NCBI GenBank assembly: GCA_003194525.1
Contig: NBIV01000095.1
Location: forward strand, 124,001-188,000
Source of the DNA: Gracilariopsis chorda
Taxonomy: Eukaryota > Rhodophyta > Florideophyceae > Gracilariales > Gracilariaceae
Direction: 5' to 3'
DNA: 64,000 nucleotides
The notes beneath the pieces are model-generated. The model had not been told where the DNA came from. It saw nothing but the letters and a program-made list of their open reading frames with translations, and searched no databases. The position numbers were made by a program, and so were the translations under genes. Below are positions 32,134-43,505 of this stretch, one piece after another (within the stretch, counting starts at the first letter, position 1; each line of letters begins with the position of its first letter).

Positions 32134-34503
32134 GTGTACATCGTACCAAAAGTAGAGCGCTGGGCCATTTACTTGGAAGGAGAGCGAGCGTTTCTGCTCA
32201 GAGGTCCAAATCAAATACATTCCGCATCGCAGCCTTCTACGTTGGAGAGATACTTTGTAAGGCCCGAAGCATATGCAAACCTCGACTACCTTTCGTACTT
32301 TGAAAAAGTTCGATTGTATCGCACGCTTCCAGCCCGCGTTCTCAACCAATATGACGGAGAAAGCACTCAGGTGCCCACAGACGACTGCGATCCGCCCATG
32401 TAGGTGGTAGAGCGCACGGAAGACGAGCAGTGCGTCGCAAGGATCAGAGGTGTTTCACCGTCCGACATTGAGCTATTTGCTCTGCGCTCGCTGCTCATGA
32501 ATCACGGCTCAAGCTCTTATGAAGACGCAAGGACTTTCAACGAACAGCAGTATGAAGCTTATCGTGAAACCGCGATTGCATGCACACTGCTAGTAGACGG
32601 ATCCGAGTTCGATATTGCATTTCAAGAAGCAGTGGAGATCTACAGCACACCCTCCGAGCTACAACGTCTGGTTGTCACACTATACCAACGAAGCACAGAC
32701 CCAGAAAAAATCTCTGTCGCAAACTGGGAGGCAGTATGTAGCGACATACATACAAAAGATGAGCAGCAACGAAAGCAAGAAATGTATCGACGTGTGGTGG
32801 AGATGTCAGACCTGCACGGAGGACGACTGCTACGAGATCAAAGTTTCTTCTCACAACAACTACAGCAGGTTGAGGCAGCATTGACTGAGGCGAGTCGAGC
32901 TACAACAACTTTAGACGCGCGAGTGGTACGAAGTGCGTCAACTTTGCATTCAAGGTACGCCACCTTAAAACCTCGCCAAATACAAGTCATTGACACCGCC
33001 ATTGCCCTGTAGCAACAACGGCAGGCGCTGCAGGAGCGAACAAGCACTCCTGGAAACGTGTTCTTTGTGCAAGGATCCGCAGGAACCAGAAAGACATACG
33101 TGCTCAACCTTCCTCGTGATATCGTTGAGTCGGAAGGAATGATCGCCAAAATGACTGCTACAACAGGCATTGCAGCATCGTTGTACGAAGGTGGCCACAC
33201 TTTATATAGCCTGCTCGTACTGGGTGTAGCTGACAAGGACAGTACAAGTAGCACTACAGCCACTTTGTCAAAGTAAGGTCCCCCATCTCAACGTGCAGAA
33301 CTCCTACGCAAAATACAACTGCTCGTTTTGGATGAGGCGTCCATGCTCTCACAGAGGGTCTTTGAACTCATGGATGCGTTTCTAAAAGATCTTCGCTGCA
33401 GTGGAATGGAAAACCCGCCTCCGATTGTGGGCTTGACCATCGTGCTATCCATCGACTACTCCCACCTGCTTACAGTGGTGCCGCAGGTATACATGGAGGT
33501 CGAGCCAAGTGGAAATGTGAGACGGATGTACACAAGTATTCTCAACGAATTGCCGTGGAAGAGTGATCTGTGGACATTGTGCTCGGTTCAAGTGCTGTAT
33601 CTTACCGCACAGGTACGCCAAGCCGATGATCCGGCTTTTGCGTCGCTGTTACGTTCCATTGCACGCAACACAATATCCAAAAACGCTCCACTAGCACTCA
33701 GATCTACCAGTTGCATGCAAACCGCTTACCAATTCCTGTGGAAGTGGCTCATAACACGACGCAAGGAGGATGTGGATCTCAGCAAAAATGCTGATTGCGT
33801 CCACAAACCAAGTGGTCGACGAACATAATGCGGCAGCGCTCGATCTGTTTCCTAGTGAGCGCTTCACTCTTCGGTCAGCGACAACCGTGCAACCTGATCG
33901 TGGACAGAACCCAGAGCCGAACGTCAGCAATACTTTTGTTCTCGACTTTGAATATCAGTATACACCTACTGGAGTACCACCTCATACCTTGGACTTGAAG
34001 CTTGGTGTGCCAGTTATGGTAATTATGAACGTGCTGCATCCTGCTGTAGTCAATTGAAAGCTGTTCGCAGTCGTGCGTGTCGATCATTTTACGATGCAGG
34101 CGACTCGATTCGACAAGAACGGACAGGTGCTGGAACGACAGCTCCTGTATCATATCGACTTCGAGTTTTCTTTCCCAGACCTTCGCATGATTCGAAGGCA
34201 GTTCCCCATTCGTCTCGCGTTGGCAGCTAACGTTCATAAAGGACAAGGAAAGACCTTGGATGGCTTGGGTTGTGGATGTGCGATCCAACTTCTTCTGCGC
34301 CGGTCAGTTGTACGCCGCATTGTCGCGCGTTCGAAGGAACGCCCATGTGCTGATGTAAGCTGTGGGTCATGCAGGAGCAGCAGCTCCTGCATGACCCACA
34401 GCTTACATCCGCGAATGCGCACACAGCTGATCCCATGCCTGTGGCCATCGCTAACCCAGTGCTGCCTGAAGCCATTCAGTTCTGCATCCCTCCACACCCG
34501 TAA
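32134..34503 (+). pseudogene. Helitron B PIF1-type helicase region
   Basis: Successive frames give the linker (LLMNHGSSSYEDARTF, about 32492-32539), then Walker A as SAGTRKTYVLN near 33076-33108. Here the second glycine of GTGKT is replaced by arginine, which should destroy ATP binding. Walker B LLVLDEASMLS is near 33322-33354, and the motif III region is SIDYSHLLTV. Late motifs are PVMVIMNVLHP (34008-34040) and LALAANVHKGQGKTLDGLG (34214-34270). The last motif block is disturbed by a 58-bp palindrome (34352-34409). Multiple stops. Confidence 0.85.
34352..34409. repeat. 58-bp perfect palindrome within Helitron B helicase
   Basis: Arms 34352-34378 and 34383-34409 are perfect 27-bp inverted copies around the loop AGCA. 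Copy A has only one orientation of related sequence at the equivalent place, so this is a local inverted duplication in copy B. Confidence 0.9.
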
Positions 34504-34650
34504 TCATACTTCTTGCGTTCTTCATTCATTGAGTTAAACTACTTGCTTTACTGCTTTTGCTTTCTTCACCGTTTCATCTTCCCACCGTTTTTTATCACTC
34601 CTCCACCGTGTCGTGCAGCGCCGCCCGCCGCCGAAGGCCGCTTCTTCCTG

Positions 34651-35105
34651 TCTCTTCACTATAGTGATCTACAAGTAAAGAGGGAAGTGTTGCTGATTGA
34701 TGGGAAGCATTTCCAAAAAACTCCCCTTGCACCCTCTCTTCAGCCCAGGTGAAAAGGGCGTTTCGCGCAACCCCTCCCTTCCATTCAGAAACTTCAGCAG
34801 CAGCAGCATAGCTCAAAGCTAATTGGATGCTGCTGTATGTTGACTGCTGCTCCTGTTCGGTGGCTGTCACTATAACACTACTACCCATCCCACTGCAGAG
34901 TGGTTGGCACTGCAGGCATTTTGGCAGTGCCAGCCCTTTACAATCCACTGTACTATTCATCCACAACTGCAGTGCCCGCCACTCAACAACGCACGGGCGC
35001 CCAATTTCAACTCTATTTCATAGTCACTCTTGTCGTCGCCGCCCTCATTGGTTTGCAGGCCGTTTTTATTCGGATTGAGGTTACATCGTCCTTCTTTAGC
35101 TGACT
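34651..35105 (+). repeat. Second, short copy of terminal sequence after Helitron B
   Basis: Starts TCTCTTCACTATA directly after the GC-rich end block and repeats the left-end layout: ACAAG, the CGCGCAAC..CCTCCCTTCCATTCA arm and the CAG/CTG tract. It then matches the tail of copy A (to GTTTGCAGGCCGTTT near 35055) before similarity ends. Confidence 0.6.
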
Positions 35106-35189
35106 TGTAAATACTCCACGCTTTCACTATGCACATTGCCAAAAGTGAGCAACTAACCCTGAAAGACCTTTCCTTAACTTCTATTCTCT

Positions 35190-36560
35190 TCTCAAGTTTG
35201 AGGTCATCTTGGCGGCACCGACTGTGACAATCAATCATCGAACAGCACTCATAGTACTCTTTGCATACTTCTGGAATAGGTGTTTAAATCTCCACAATCT
35301 TGGTGACGTTGTTAACTTTCCTCCAACGTTCTGTTAAGATTGTATTAGCCATATTGTGGTTCCATAAGTAGATATAAAGCACCTTCGATCTCTGCCTACC
35401 CATACAACTGCCATGAGATTGTTAACTGAATTTTCCTTCAATAAAAGCGTGACGTGCTCTCCCCTTTGAACAAGTGTCAATTCTGACAAATTTTTCACAG
35501 GAAATTCTCTAGTAGCAGTTTTCACAACCCCGGATAAATCTTAACCTCTTTTGAAATAGAGAAGTCGCAGTTTGGACAGACGCAAAAAACTAATCGGGGC
35601 AAACAACCCTTTCAGTTCCAAATCAAGGCTAAAACATTCGCAGAAGAACCGCAGTTCCATGCCGATTGTTCTCAGAGAACCAAGATTTTGAGTTGTTTTC
35701 TGAACGCATATTCAGTTCAATTCTCATCATAATACCACTTTTTCCGCAACAAACGGATTTTATCTAACATCCATTTTCGGGTTTGCAATCCAGTGCTGTG
35801 TAATGAGAGAGGACAACGTCAACCCAGTCCCCACCAAGCCGTTACCAACGTGACGTGCTTTCGTCAAAACATAGAGAGTGAGACGGAGTGACGAATGTTT
35901 GGCGATGGTCATTAATTACTTTCACAAAATCCGTGACGATATTCCAACTAGCAACTCCACCATCGTCACGCTTTCCATCTCTGCTAAAGACAGTGTAGCT
36001 TCTAATAGTCTCAAATCTGTTCCTGGCCATATTTTTTCTAAGGTTTGGTGTTGCTAAATACCGATACTGATACTTTTGACTCCACAAGTCACGCCTGTCT
36101 GAGAACTATAATAGAGTCATCAAAACGAGAATGCCAAAAAATTTAGAATCTCTCTTCCACTAGTCTTCGAAGAACCTTTGCGGCAAAGAATATCATTAGT
36201 TCTATCCACAATCACTTTCAGATAAGTGTTTGGAAACATCCACATAACCCAGTCAAATGGCGTGAGATTATTCGGAGCGAGACGGGCGGTGATGAAAACT
36301 CCAGCTGGGCCAAGGACTCTCCATTTTCGCAATTGCACAAATCCATTTAATGGCGTCAAAACATCAGAAATCATCCACTTTAGGCCATGGACTTCCACTG
36401 ATTCGTCGCCTGCCTCTTGAGCGTCTGTGAAATATACGTTCTGCAAAGGCATAGCAGCGTTACTTTCTGTCACGATGGAATCGCCATTGCTTGGTTCGTC
36501 GGCAGCGTTGTCGTCATTACAAATGCTAGTGCTGCTTCCCAGAATTTCGGTTTGGTTCTC
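35190..36560 (-). pseudogene. piggyBac-type transposase remnant
   Basis: Three minus-strand frames line up in the order of a piggyBac (PGBD/DDE_Tnp_1_7) transposase. 36473-36120 has LTPFDWVMWMFP and VIVDRTNDIL plus TSGREILNF. 36087-35842 has ATPNLRKNMARNRFETI, W..V..FVKVINDHR and VTPSHSLCFDESTSRW, which carries the first catalytic aspartate in the DE-S-x-x-R-W motif. 35525-35334 has VVWVGRDRRCFISTYG, the later W-x-D-x-R-x-x-F-x-S-T block. An acidic N-terminal stretch precedes it. Frames are separated by stops and shifts, and the C-terminal cysteine-rich end was not found. No flanking TTAA pair was assigned. Confidence 0.75.
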
Positions 36561-38480
36561 TCTGTCGTCAACACAATTGCCCTATTTAACGTTGCAGAGA
36601 TGCAAAGTACAGTGTTTGGTTTGGCCCGAAAACTTAAAAACACAAGTGATGATTGACCGATTTCGGTTGTTTACCTTGACAGTCTCCACATTTGTTTGTA
36701 ATAGTACCATTGATCATAGTGGTCTTCTAAAGAGATCCGAAAAAACGTCTGCAGTTAGGAACTAAGGTCACACGTCGAGCTCGCGTGTGGAGACGGCTGC
36801 CGATCTTACAGCGCATATCAGATACAGATGTCATTTTGATGGTTTTCTGGAAGTTGACGACGTTGAGGTTGTTGAATGTAAACTTGATGAGAGTATGGAC
36901 TGGCACTTGAGCTCTGACGGAGTAAACCAGACTTCGAACTACGTAATGTACTGTAGTAGAATACTACGTCCTTTGGCCAACTGGGGTAGTAGTATACCAG
37001 GGGGTAGTAGCGGCAGAGAGCCAGCCACTGCCGTGACAATCCACTGGTTCTACTAGTGATGCGGGCACCAACTGGCAGCGAGGCGCAATGGGCGGGCGCT
37101 ATTTTAAGTCCCTACAGGTGGGGAGAATGATAGCGATGGCTTGGAGCCCTTTGGCGTCCTACTGGTAGCAGATGGCAGCAAGAAGACGGCCATGGTGCTT
37201 GCCTTTACTCTTCGGATGTCGGCGGCACTCGAGCCAAGTTATCTAGCTGGCGAGGCGCTCTCACCTCCGGAAATATCCTAGAAAAGTAAATAAAATTAGC
37301 TACATAGTCAACCCTAAGGCCACAATGACCTGGCACTTGCATTGTCCCCTGGCGTCCCCCGCAACGGCACCCAGCTCGTCCACACGGCCTATTTAGGCCC
37401 GCAATGGTCTGAACTCTGCCTGCCCAACCACGTGGCTACCTCAGTACCCCGCCTACCCGATGGTCATTCTCCTACATGGACTAAAATTCTTAACAGAATA
37501 ACCTTGGTTACAAAATTTGTGAGGCAATCAATTTTGGCCTCATATGAGGCCATTGGTCGAATAGAAACTAAGCGAGGTGGATCATAAATGATTCAATACC
37601 GACATGGCATCGGTTCAACTCAGGTATGAGTGGACCCTCGGAAATATTGGGTGAGATTCGATATGAATTTTAATTGGTATTTTTGGAACTTTCGTTTGTG
37701 ATTTCTGTGGTATCTGGGACAGATGGACACGTAACAAGCGTACGGATATTATAAATGGTTGGAATGATTCACACGTGTCGTGGTGCGCCGTGGCCGGCAG
37801 TGCTGCCAAGTGACACAAGAATGTGGACCACAAGTGTGGCACACTACAGTAGTAGTAATTTAAGTTTATTGTGACCCAATTGTACTTAAAGGAGGACAGC
37901 CTTTCAGTTTCACCCTGAAGTAAAGCTAAGCTGTGACTCAGCTCTGAATTTATCGCTTGTGCGAAGTGACCAACTCCTGCTGGTGTTTCACTTCGTTCGG
38001 TATCGTTATACTCACCCCTACAGTATCACCAAAGACCGCTGATCTGTCTTGCCCCGTGACTTCGCCCAGTGTTCACCGTTTTTACCGTTTTGCTTACTTT
38101 CTATTGTGGGAACAGATAGCCATTCAACTCAGTATTGAGTTTTGCCGTGCTGGCGGAACAAGCAACACCCCCCACCCTCGGGTCTCTTTGGGCTTTCAGC
38201 ACGAACTTCCCTTTTGCACCATCCCGGTTGGTTTCGCCCCTTCTTCCCCTTTTCTCTTTCTGAATTTTCCGTGGACCGGAACACTGCTCACATGGACCTT
38301 TGCAAGAAGTTGACCAGCTGGTAACCCGATTCTCGGTATCACCTCCTTCCGTATATCCGGAAGCCACCTAGTTTTTTTTACCCGAACACCGTGTGGTACG
38401 GAGGGCCCTGTCGCTGCGCCTACCTCACAAGAGAGCAAGGCTGCAAACAATTTGGAGGGATTTCCCGCCTAGGGATATTG
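36561..38480. other. Intergenic stretch between piggyBac and hAT relics
   Basis: No recognisable gene. An odd short palindrome centred on TCGAGCTCG with CACACG/CGTGTG arms lies at 36769-36789. The remaining frames are short and without family resemblance. Confidence 0.45.
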
Positions 38481-38489
38481 GTCCACACA

Positions 38490-40742
38490 CACGCTGAAAG
38501 TATTACGAACAATAGTCGAAAAGTTCATTTCAAGTGCACCGCTTGTGACTGCTTTGATTTTATTAACAAGAACAGGTCGACTGCAAATAAAATAACTCAT
38601 TATATTAATCATCACCAGCTTCTGTGTGAAAGCATTCAAAACCTTAACATTCTTTAACTACCTGCAGACAAACTCGAACGTGTCAGTTAGAAGGAGAGAA
38701 ACACATGCACCAGAAGAGAAATACAACACCCATTTCTTCATTTTTCCAGACCCGTGCTGGACATCCACTTCCTACAGCGTCTAGGGTGTGTCATTGGATG
38801 CCAAACGTATGTAGGCCGCTTGATCAGTTATGTTTGCTTGTGTAACGGAATCTACTCTATCTCGAATCGGATGACCAGTACGGAAAGAATTAGTGGATGT
38901 GTGTGTGGGTCGGCTTCACCTTGCAAGCAAAACATCCATTACTAGACCCCTTTTTAATACGGATTATGCTGTCTTTTCAGTACTTCAAAAGTCTGTTATC
39001 GAAGTCAGAACAGGATGTCTCACTGCCGATGGCGAGAGTGCAGAGCTTGGCGCCCGAACTCTAGGTATAACGTGGCACATTGTCGAATAGACATGGACTC
39101 TGAAGAGCGTTCCATTTCCAACCTTGAATATCGGATACACATCAAAGAACGGAGAACAATTACGGGCCATCGCTAAGAAGGTTATCAATCAAAGCAGTAT
39201 TGTTGGGGGCGATGATATTCATGTATTTGCTGCTACAGGTGGTAACGAACCCGGAACTGCATTGGCTGTGGATTTACTAACTATCTCGGTTCGGTAGGTT
39301 GCGTTGTTCATACGCTCTCACTTGCTATGAAAGATGTCTTTGAAAATGGAACACCCTTGAAACAGTGTATGGCCCACGTAGAAAAATTTACCTTTTACTT
39401 TAATCATTATCCAAAATTTTCACAAATGTTAACTCAGAAAAAATTCGAGGAAGGAGTGACGAACGACCGCATCCAAAACCTGAAGCACTACATTCCGACA
39501 AGATGGTACTCGAGGCTGAGTGCAATGCTGGCATAGTTGAAAAGAATAGATACTATCCGTGCTGTCACTGAAAACTTACAAATCGGACATGATGAACTCG
39601 CGCATCTTAATATTGAACAAAGAAAGACAATGGCCAAATTCATTCTTGTTTTTGCTGAGTTCTGCAGAGTGGCACGCCAATTAGCGGCCGATCGTATAAG
39701 AACACTATGTCGTGCTCCACGTTTATTCCATGAGTTTTGTGAGACTGTTCTTATAATGGCGGGGAATATGGACGTTGACTCTGGTGCTGATGATAACGCC
39801 TCTCTCTTTGAACATGGTTTGGATAGTGTGCGTGACCATAGAAGACCAAAAGCTCTCCCCTGTTCACCAAATAATGCATATGCCCATAATGAACGTGACG
39901 CAGCACGACAGTGCACCCTTCTTAATCATCATGCAAAAACATTGGCGATATGTTTAGCAAACTGAATCAAAGCAAGACTGGGTCATATCTGGCAGCGTGT
40001 CAGGTCCAATGCAGCTGGATGGATTCCTGTTTCCAAATAAACGACAGATTTCGTCTCAAAAGGCACGAGCTACACTCCATCTCATGACATAAGGGAGCCT
40101 ACAAGAGTTCTTTTGTTTCACATCGCTGCTATTTTAGATGTGAACGAATGTGTTCTGGACTTATTGGATTGTACAGAAAGTTAGATAGAAGAATAAAAAG
40201 AAGTTCTCAGAAATGCGATCGTGCGTGAGGCAGGAGAGCTCGACAGTTCTCTGAGATTTCATGCTAATGATTTAAATGCAGTGTTTAATATTCTTCAGCG
40301 AGAGATGTACTCTACTCTGCAGGAACATTGAAGGAAAACCCTTAGTTTTGCGTTGGTGTTTTGGAAGTATGCCAACGAAAGAACCAAGTTGATCAGTCCT
40401 AAGCCTTTTAATCAAATTGCAAAGGCCGCACTTTCTGCACAAGCATCTTCAGATTCAGCTGAAAGTTTATTTAACGACCTTGGTCGTAACAAAGGGTCTC
40501 AACGACAATCGCTTTTGTCTGGAATGTTGGACATGACTCAAGTTATAAGAGCTTATGTAATTTCTGATATTGAAGCTTTGCACAGGCCACAACACACTCT
40601 TTTGCATCCTCAAGGAGCCACATTTTGTAGAGCAATATGTGAAGTAACCCAAAGGATTGCAAATGGGTGGTGCACTTTGGGCGACTTGCCTCAGTATCTT
40701 GTGATAAAGATTATGACTACGAGAATGACTAAATCTGACTGA
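38490..40742 (+). pseudogene. hAT-superfamily transposase remnant
   Basis: A BED-type zinc finger appears first (FKCTAC at about 38532-38549, then HYINHH near 38602). At 39280-39360 the phrase VHTLSLAMKDVFE marks the core. 39450-39535 has a TRWYSRLSAML phrase, and 39537-39965 continues in the same phase after one TAG with RIDTIRAV and RAPRLFHEFCET. The C-terminal dimerisation block appears at 40353-40742, with AKAALSAQASSDSAESLF followed by DLGR, the family A-x-x-x-L-x-x-x-A-S-S-x-x-x-E-x-x-F pattern. Several stops and shifts make it inactive. hAT transposases excise and insert DNA with 8-bp duplications; terminal repeats were not located. Confidence 0.82.
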
Positions 40743-41214
40743 CTTTTCCAAAACTCTATGATTAATGACTACAAAGTTAGGGACTAAATTCAGTCATAAA
40801 TACGCCTCTGGTAGAAGGGTAACTGATTTATTTAAAACCGCGGATAAGATAATAGATAAAAACGCGTTCTGGTAGCTCAATCGGTTCCCATATATTCATT
40901 TCGGCTATCTCGTTGTATCCTTGTTTCATTCTTTGTTCTGCGGATTACCACGACACTCTGCCTCTACTTCGAGATGTATCTTTGGCAAAATAAATTAGAC
41001 TTACTAAACCTTAAGCTCTCTACATAAATTATGTTTTGGACATGGACTACTGCGAAGTTGTCTATTGTTCCCGATTTTGAGGTCTGTTGTTGGGCTACTT
41101 CGCGTAAGAGACACTCTTCTTTTTTACGAAGGTAGACTTGGAAATCGTTCTACTATTTGTTTCTAATATTCGCCAGGCCAATATGTTTTCCGTTCGAAGT
41201 TTTTGTGGTACTAA
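40743..41214. other. Short non-coding stretch before the MITE
   Basis: Probably the 3' end of the hAT element plus flanking DNA. The string CATAAATACGCCTCTGG at 40795-40811 has a diverged counterpart near 16406-16422, hinting at a second hAT end there. No gene seen. The last three bases are the left TAA duplication of the MITE. Confidence 0.4.
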
Positions 41215-41859
41215 GAGCGTCTCCACCGGGGAGCGGTTTCCATCCAAAAATGGAGGACGTGTAAACCTTGTATTGGCTGCCTCAATCGCTCTTCATCGAG
41301 TCCAAAATCGACATTAAACTAGTGTCGTTGGACTTGAGTTCATCGCATCCGACCACAGATTCAAATGCTGGTCTAACTAAAAAGAAAATATGAACTCATT
41401 TCTTTTTCTCTTCAAAGAAGCAACCTTTCGCGGAACGCATTGAAAGAGAACCACGCGAACAGTATGCGGAAACTCGTAAGACTATGGAACCTTTTAAATC
41501 AGTCTAAACACTGACAGCATGTTGGAGCGGGCCGGACAGTGTGGTATAAATAGAGAGTAGAATCTACATGTGACTCTAGGCAGTTTGAATTTTTTTGGCG
41601 GGAATCTTTCCCGCGATTCCTTGAATGCGAAAACCTTTCCGCCATTGCCTGAACGCGTGAACATGGAATCCATTGGAGTGGAAACAGCTTTTTTCGATCC
41701 AAATTGCTCTGATTTGGATTCGAAAACGCAGGGGTCCAATCCAAGAACTGAAGTTCGGATTCGACAGCTGCTTTGGAGAGCATGGGTGGAGATGTAGCGG
41801 AATTCAATTTACGTATGTTGGATTGAATTCTCAATTTGCACCCTCTGGTGGAGACGCTC
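41215..41859. mobile_element. PIF/Harbinger-like MITE (645 bp)
   Basis: Terminal inverted repeats begin GAGCGTCTCCACC at 41215 and end with its reverse complement at 41859. The first 13 bp are perfect and similarity continues a few bases inward. The element is flanked by TAA on both sides (41212-41214 and 41860-41862), the 3-bp duplication typical of PIF/Harbinger. No transposase coding capacity. A TATAAATAG lies near 41553. Confidence 0.7.
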
Positions 41860-41940
41860 TAATTGTACTGTTGTGCATGGGCTTCTCAAAGGTGTGAGAA
41901 ATTCGTATTAGCGCCCTGTAGGGGGCCTCTTTCACAAGTA

Positions 41941-43503
41941 CAGTGCACGAAACGCCGTTAAGCACACCCAGACACAAGCTTCTATTGCAGGGATCGGCAT
42001 GCTTTTGTGGTATACCGATGTGGTGCACGCTGCAATTTGGTTAGTTAATCACATCCGTAGACTTTTTTTCTCATAGATAAGAACAACAGCTGTGCTATCA
42101 ATAAAACACCGTCCGAAACTTCTTTAAACCCACGAAATACTATATGACATATTTCACAAAAATGGTGGAACTTTCTGCCAATTCAAACTTCTTGCCTAAC
42201 ACTAATTAGTATTAGTGATAGCAAACACTGCGTTGCTTGTCTATCCCAACCAAAGACCGTACATATGGCGAGAGGAAAGTACTTGTCTCAATTTGAGAAA
42301 GGACAGATATTCGCACTCCGCCATAAAGGACTCTCTTTACGCCGAATTGCAGAGCATGTACAACACTCCGTCGGGGCTGTACGAAGCTTCTTAAGCCCAA
42401 AAGAGAAGCCGCATCAGCCCACTATTGCCAAGAAGTCTCGAAAACTATCCCCACAGCAACATCGCGCTTTGCTACGGGAGGCACGCAAGGGCAACTCGAG
42501 TGCATCAGATTTGAAAAGGGACATCAATCTGAGTGTATCTGTTCGCCGAGTGCAGCAGCTACTCAAAGAAGACGAAACCCTTAAATATTCCAAAATGATG
42601 CAGGGCCCAAAAATGACCGAAGATCATAAGATATCACGAGTACAATGGGCACGACGCAACATATGTGAAGGGTTTTTTTGGAATAAAGTTGTGTTCTCAG
42701 ATGATAAGACGTTTAACCTTGACGGTTTAGATGGTCTTACATATTACTGTCATAATTTGAGAACAAAGCCGCAAATTCTATCCTCCCAAGTTGTAGGCGG
42801 TAACTAAATCATGGTTTGGAGTGCAAAATCATTTTATGGCGTCAGTGACTTATTATTTTTATCGGGCACTCAGGATTTCAAGAAGCACTGCAATACCCTA
42901 GAGCTTGGACTACTTACTTGGGCTGCCGAAATATTTGGACCTATGTCAACTTGGGTGTTTTAACAGGACGGTTCATCTGTTCATCATTCTGCTTTCACAA
43001 AGAACTGGCTACTTCAACATCAGTTTCGGCTTTTATCCTCGCCTACTAAGTTCCCAGACGTTAATATAATTGAGAATGTCTGGTGGTTAATGGATAGGAA
43101 GGTTTACGCAAATAGTAAGCCGTTCCACAATGTCGAGGATCTTAAGGACTCTATTCTAAATGTGTGGCGCAGTCTCACTGCAGACTACATCCGGAAACTG
43201 TATCGATCTATTTCTAGACGCTTGTTACCTGTGATGGACAAACGTGGTGGTGCTACAAAGTACTAGAGCAATAAAGGCGTGCACTTTTGTTACATGTGTC
43301 ATAACTTATTTTGCGTGCTTAAACCTATTTCGCTGTATGATTTTAGTTTGTACTCCGTATGAAACGGAACTGCGTCAAACACATACCAATGTCGTGTTGG
43401 GCACCCGTTTTGCCCTTATGCAAGCATGACTAGTGTCATGTTTGCACCTTTGAAACGCCTTTATGGGCAGTCGGGTGGGTGTGCTTAAAGGTGTTTCGCC
43501 CAG
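41941..43503 (+). mobile_element. Complete Tc1/mariner-type element
   Basis: 1563 bp bounded by TA on each side (41939-41940 and 43504-43505). Inverted ends at 41941-41969 and 43477-43503 share TTAAGCACACCC and CGAAAC blocks with small indels near the tips. One transposase frame lies inside on the plus strand. Confidence 0.85.
42265..43266 (+). pseudogene. Tc1-type transposase with two in-frame stops
   Basis: A single phase of 334 codons from ATG to TAG, interrupted only by TAA at 42805-42807 and TAA at 42961-42963; no frameshift is needed. Residues about 1-110 form the paired helix-turn-helix DNA-binding region (LSQFEKGQI, GLSLRRIAEHV, SVSVRRVQQLL). The catalytic core has WNKVVFSDDKTFNLDG (first D), QDGSSVHHS (second D) and FPDVNIIENVW (E of the DD34E-type triad). 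The nuclear-localisation linker region is basic. Length is normal for the Tc1 family. The two stops make it inactive, although ends and target site are preserved, so it could still be moved by a transposase supplied in trans. Confidence 0.88.
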
Positions 43504-43505
43504 TA

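Larger units (their letters stand above)
29370..34650 (+). mobile_element. Helitron-type rolling-circle element, copy B
   Basis: Colinear with copy A from the TCTC start at 29370 through the leader, antisense frame, Rep and helicase to the GC-rich end block (34603-34648). It differs by a deletion of about 1.4 kb that removes the zinc finger and the front of the Rep region, plus a local palindromic rearrangement at 34352-34409. It carries many stops and shifts of its own that are absent in copy A and vice versa, so the copies have decayed independently. Confidence 0.85.
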
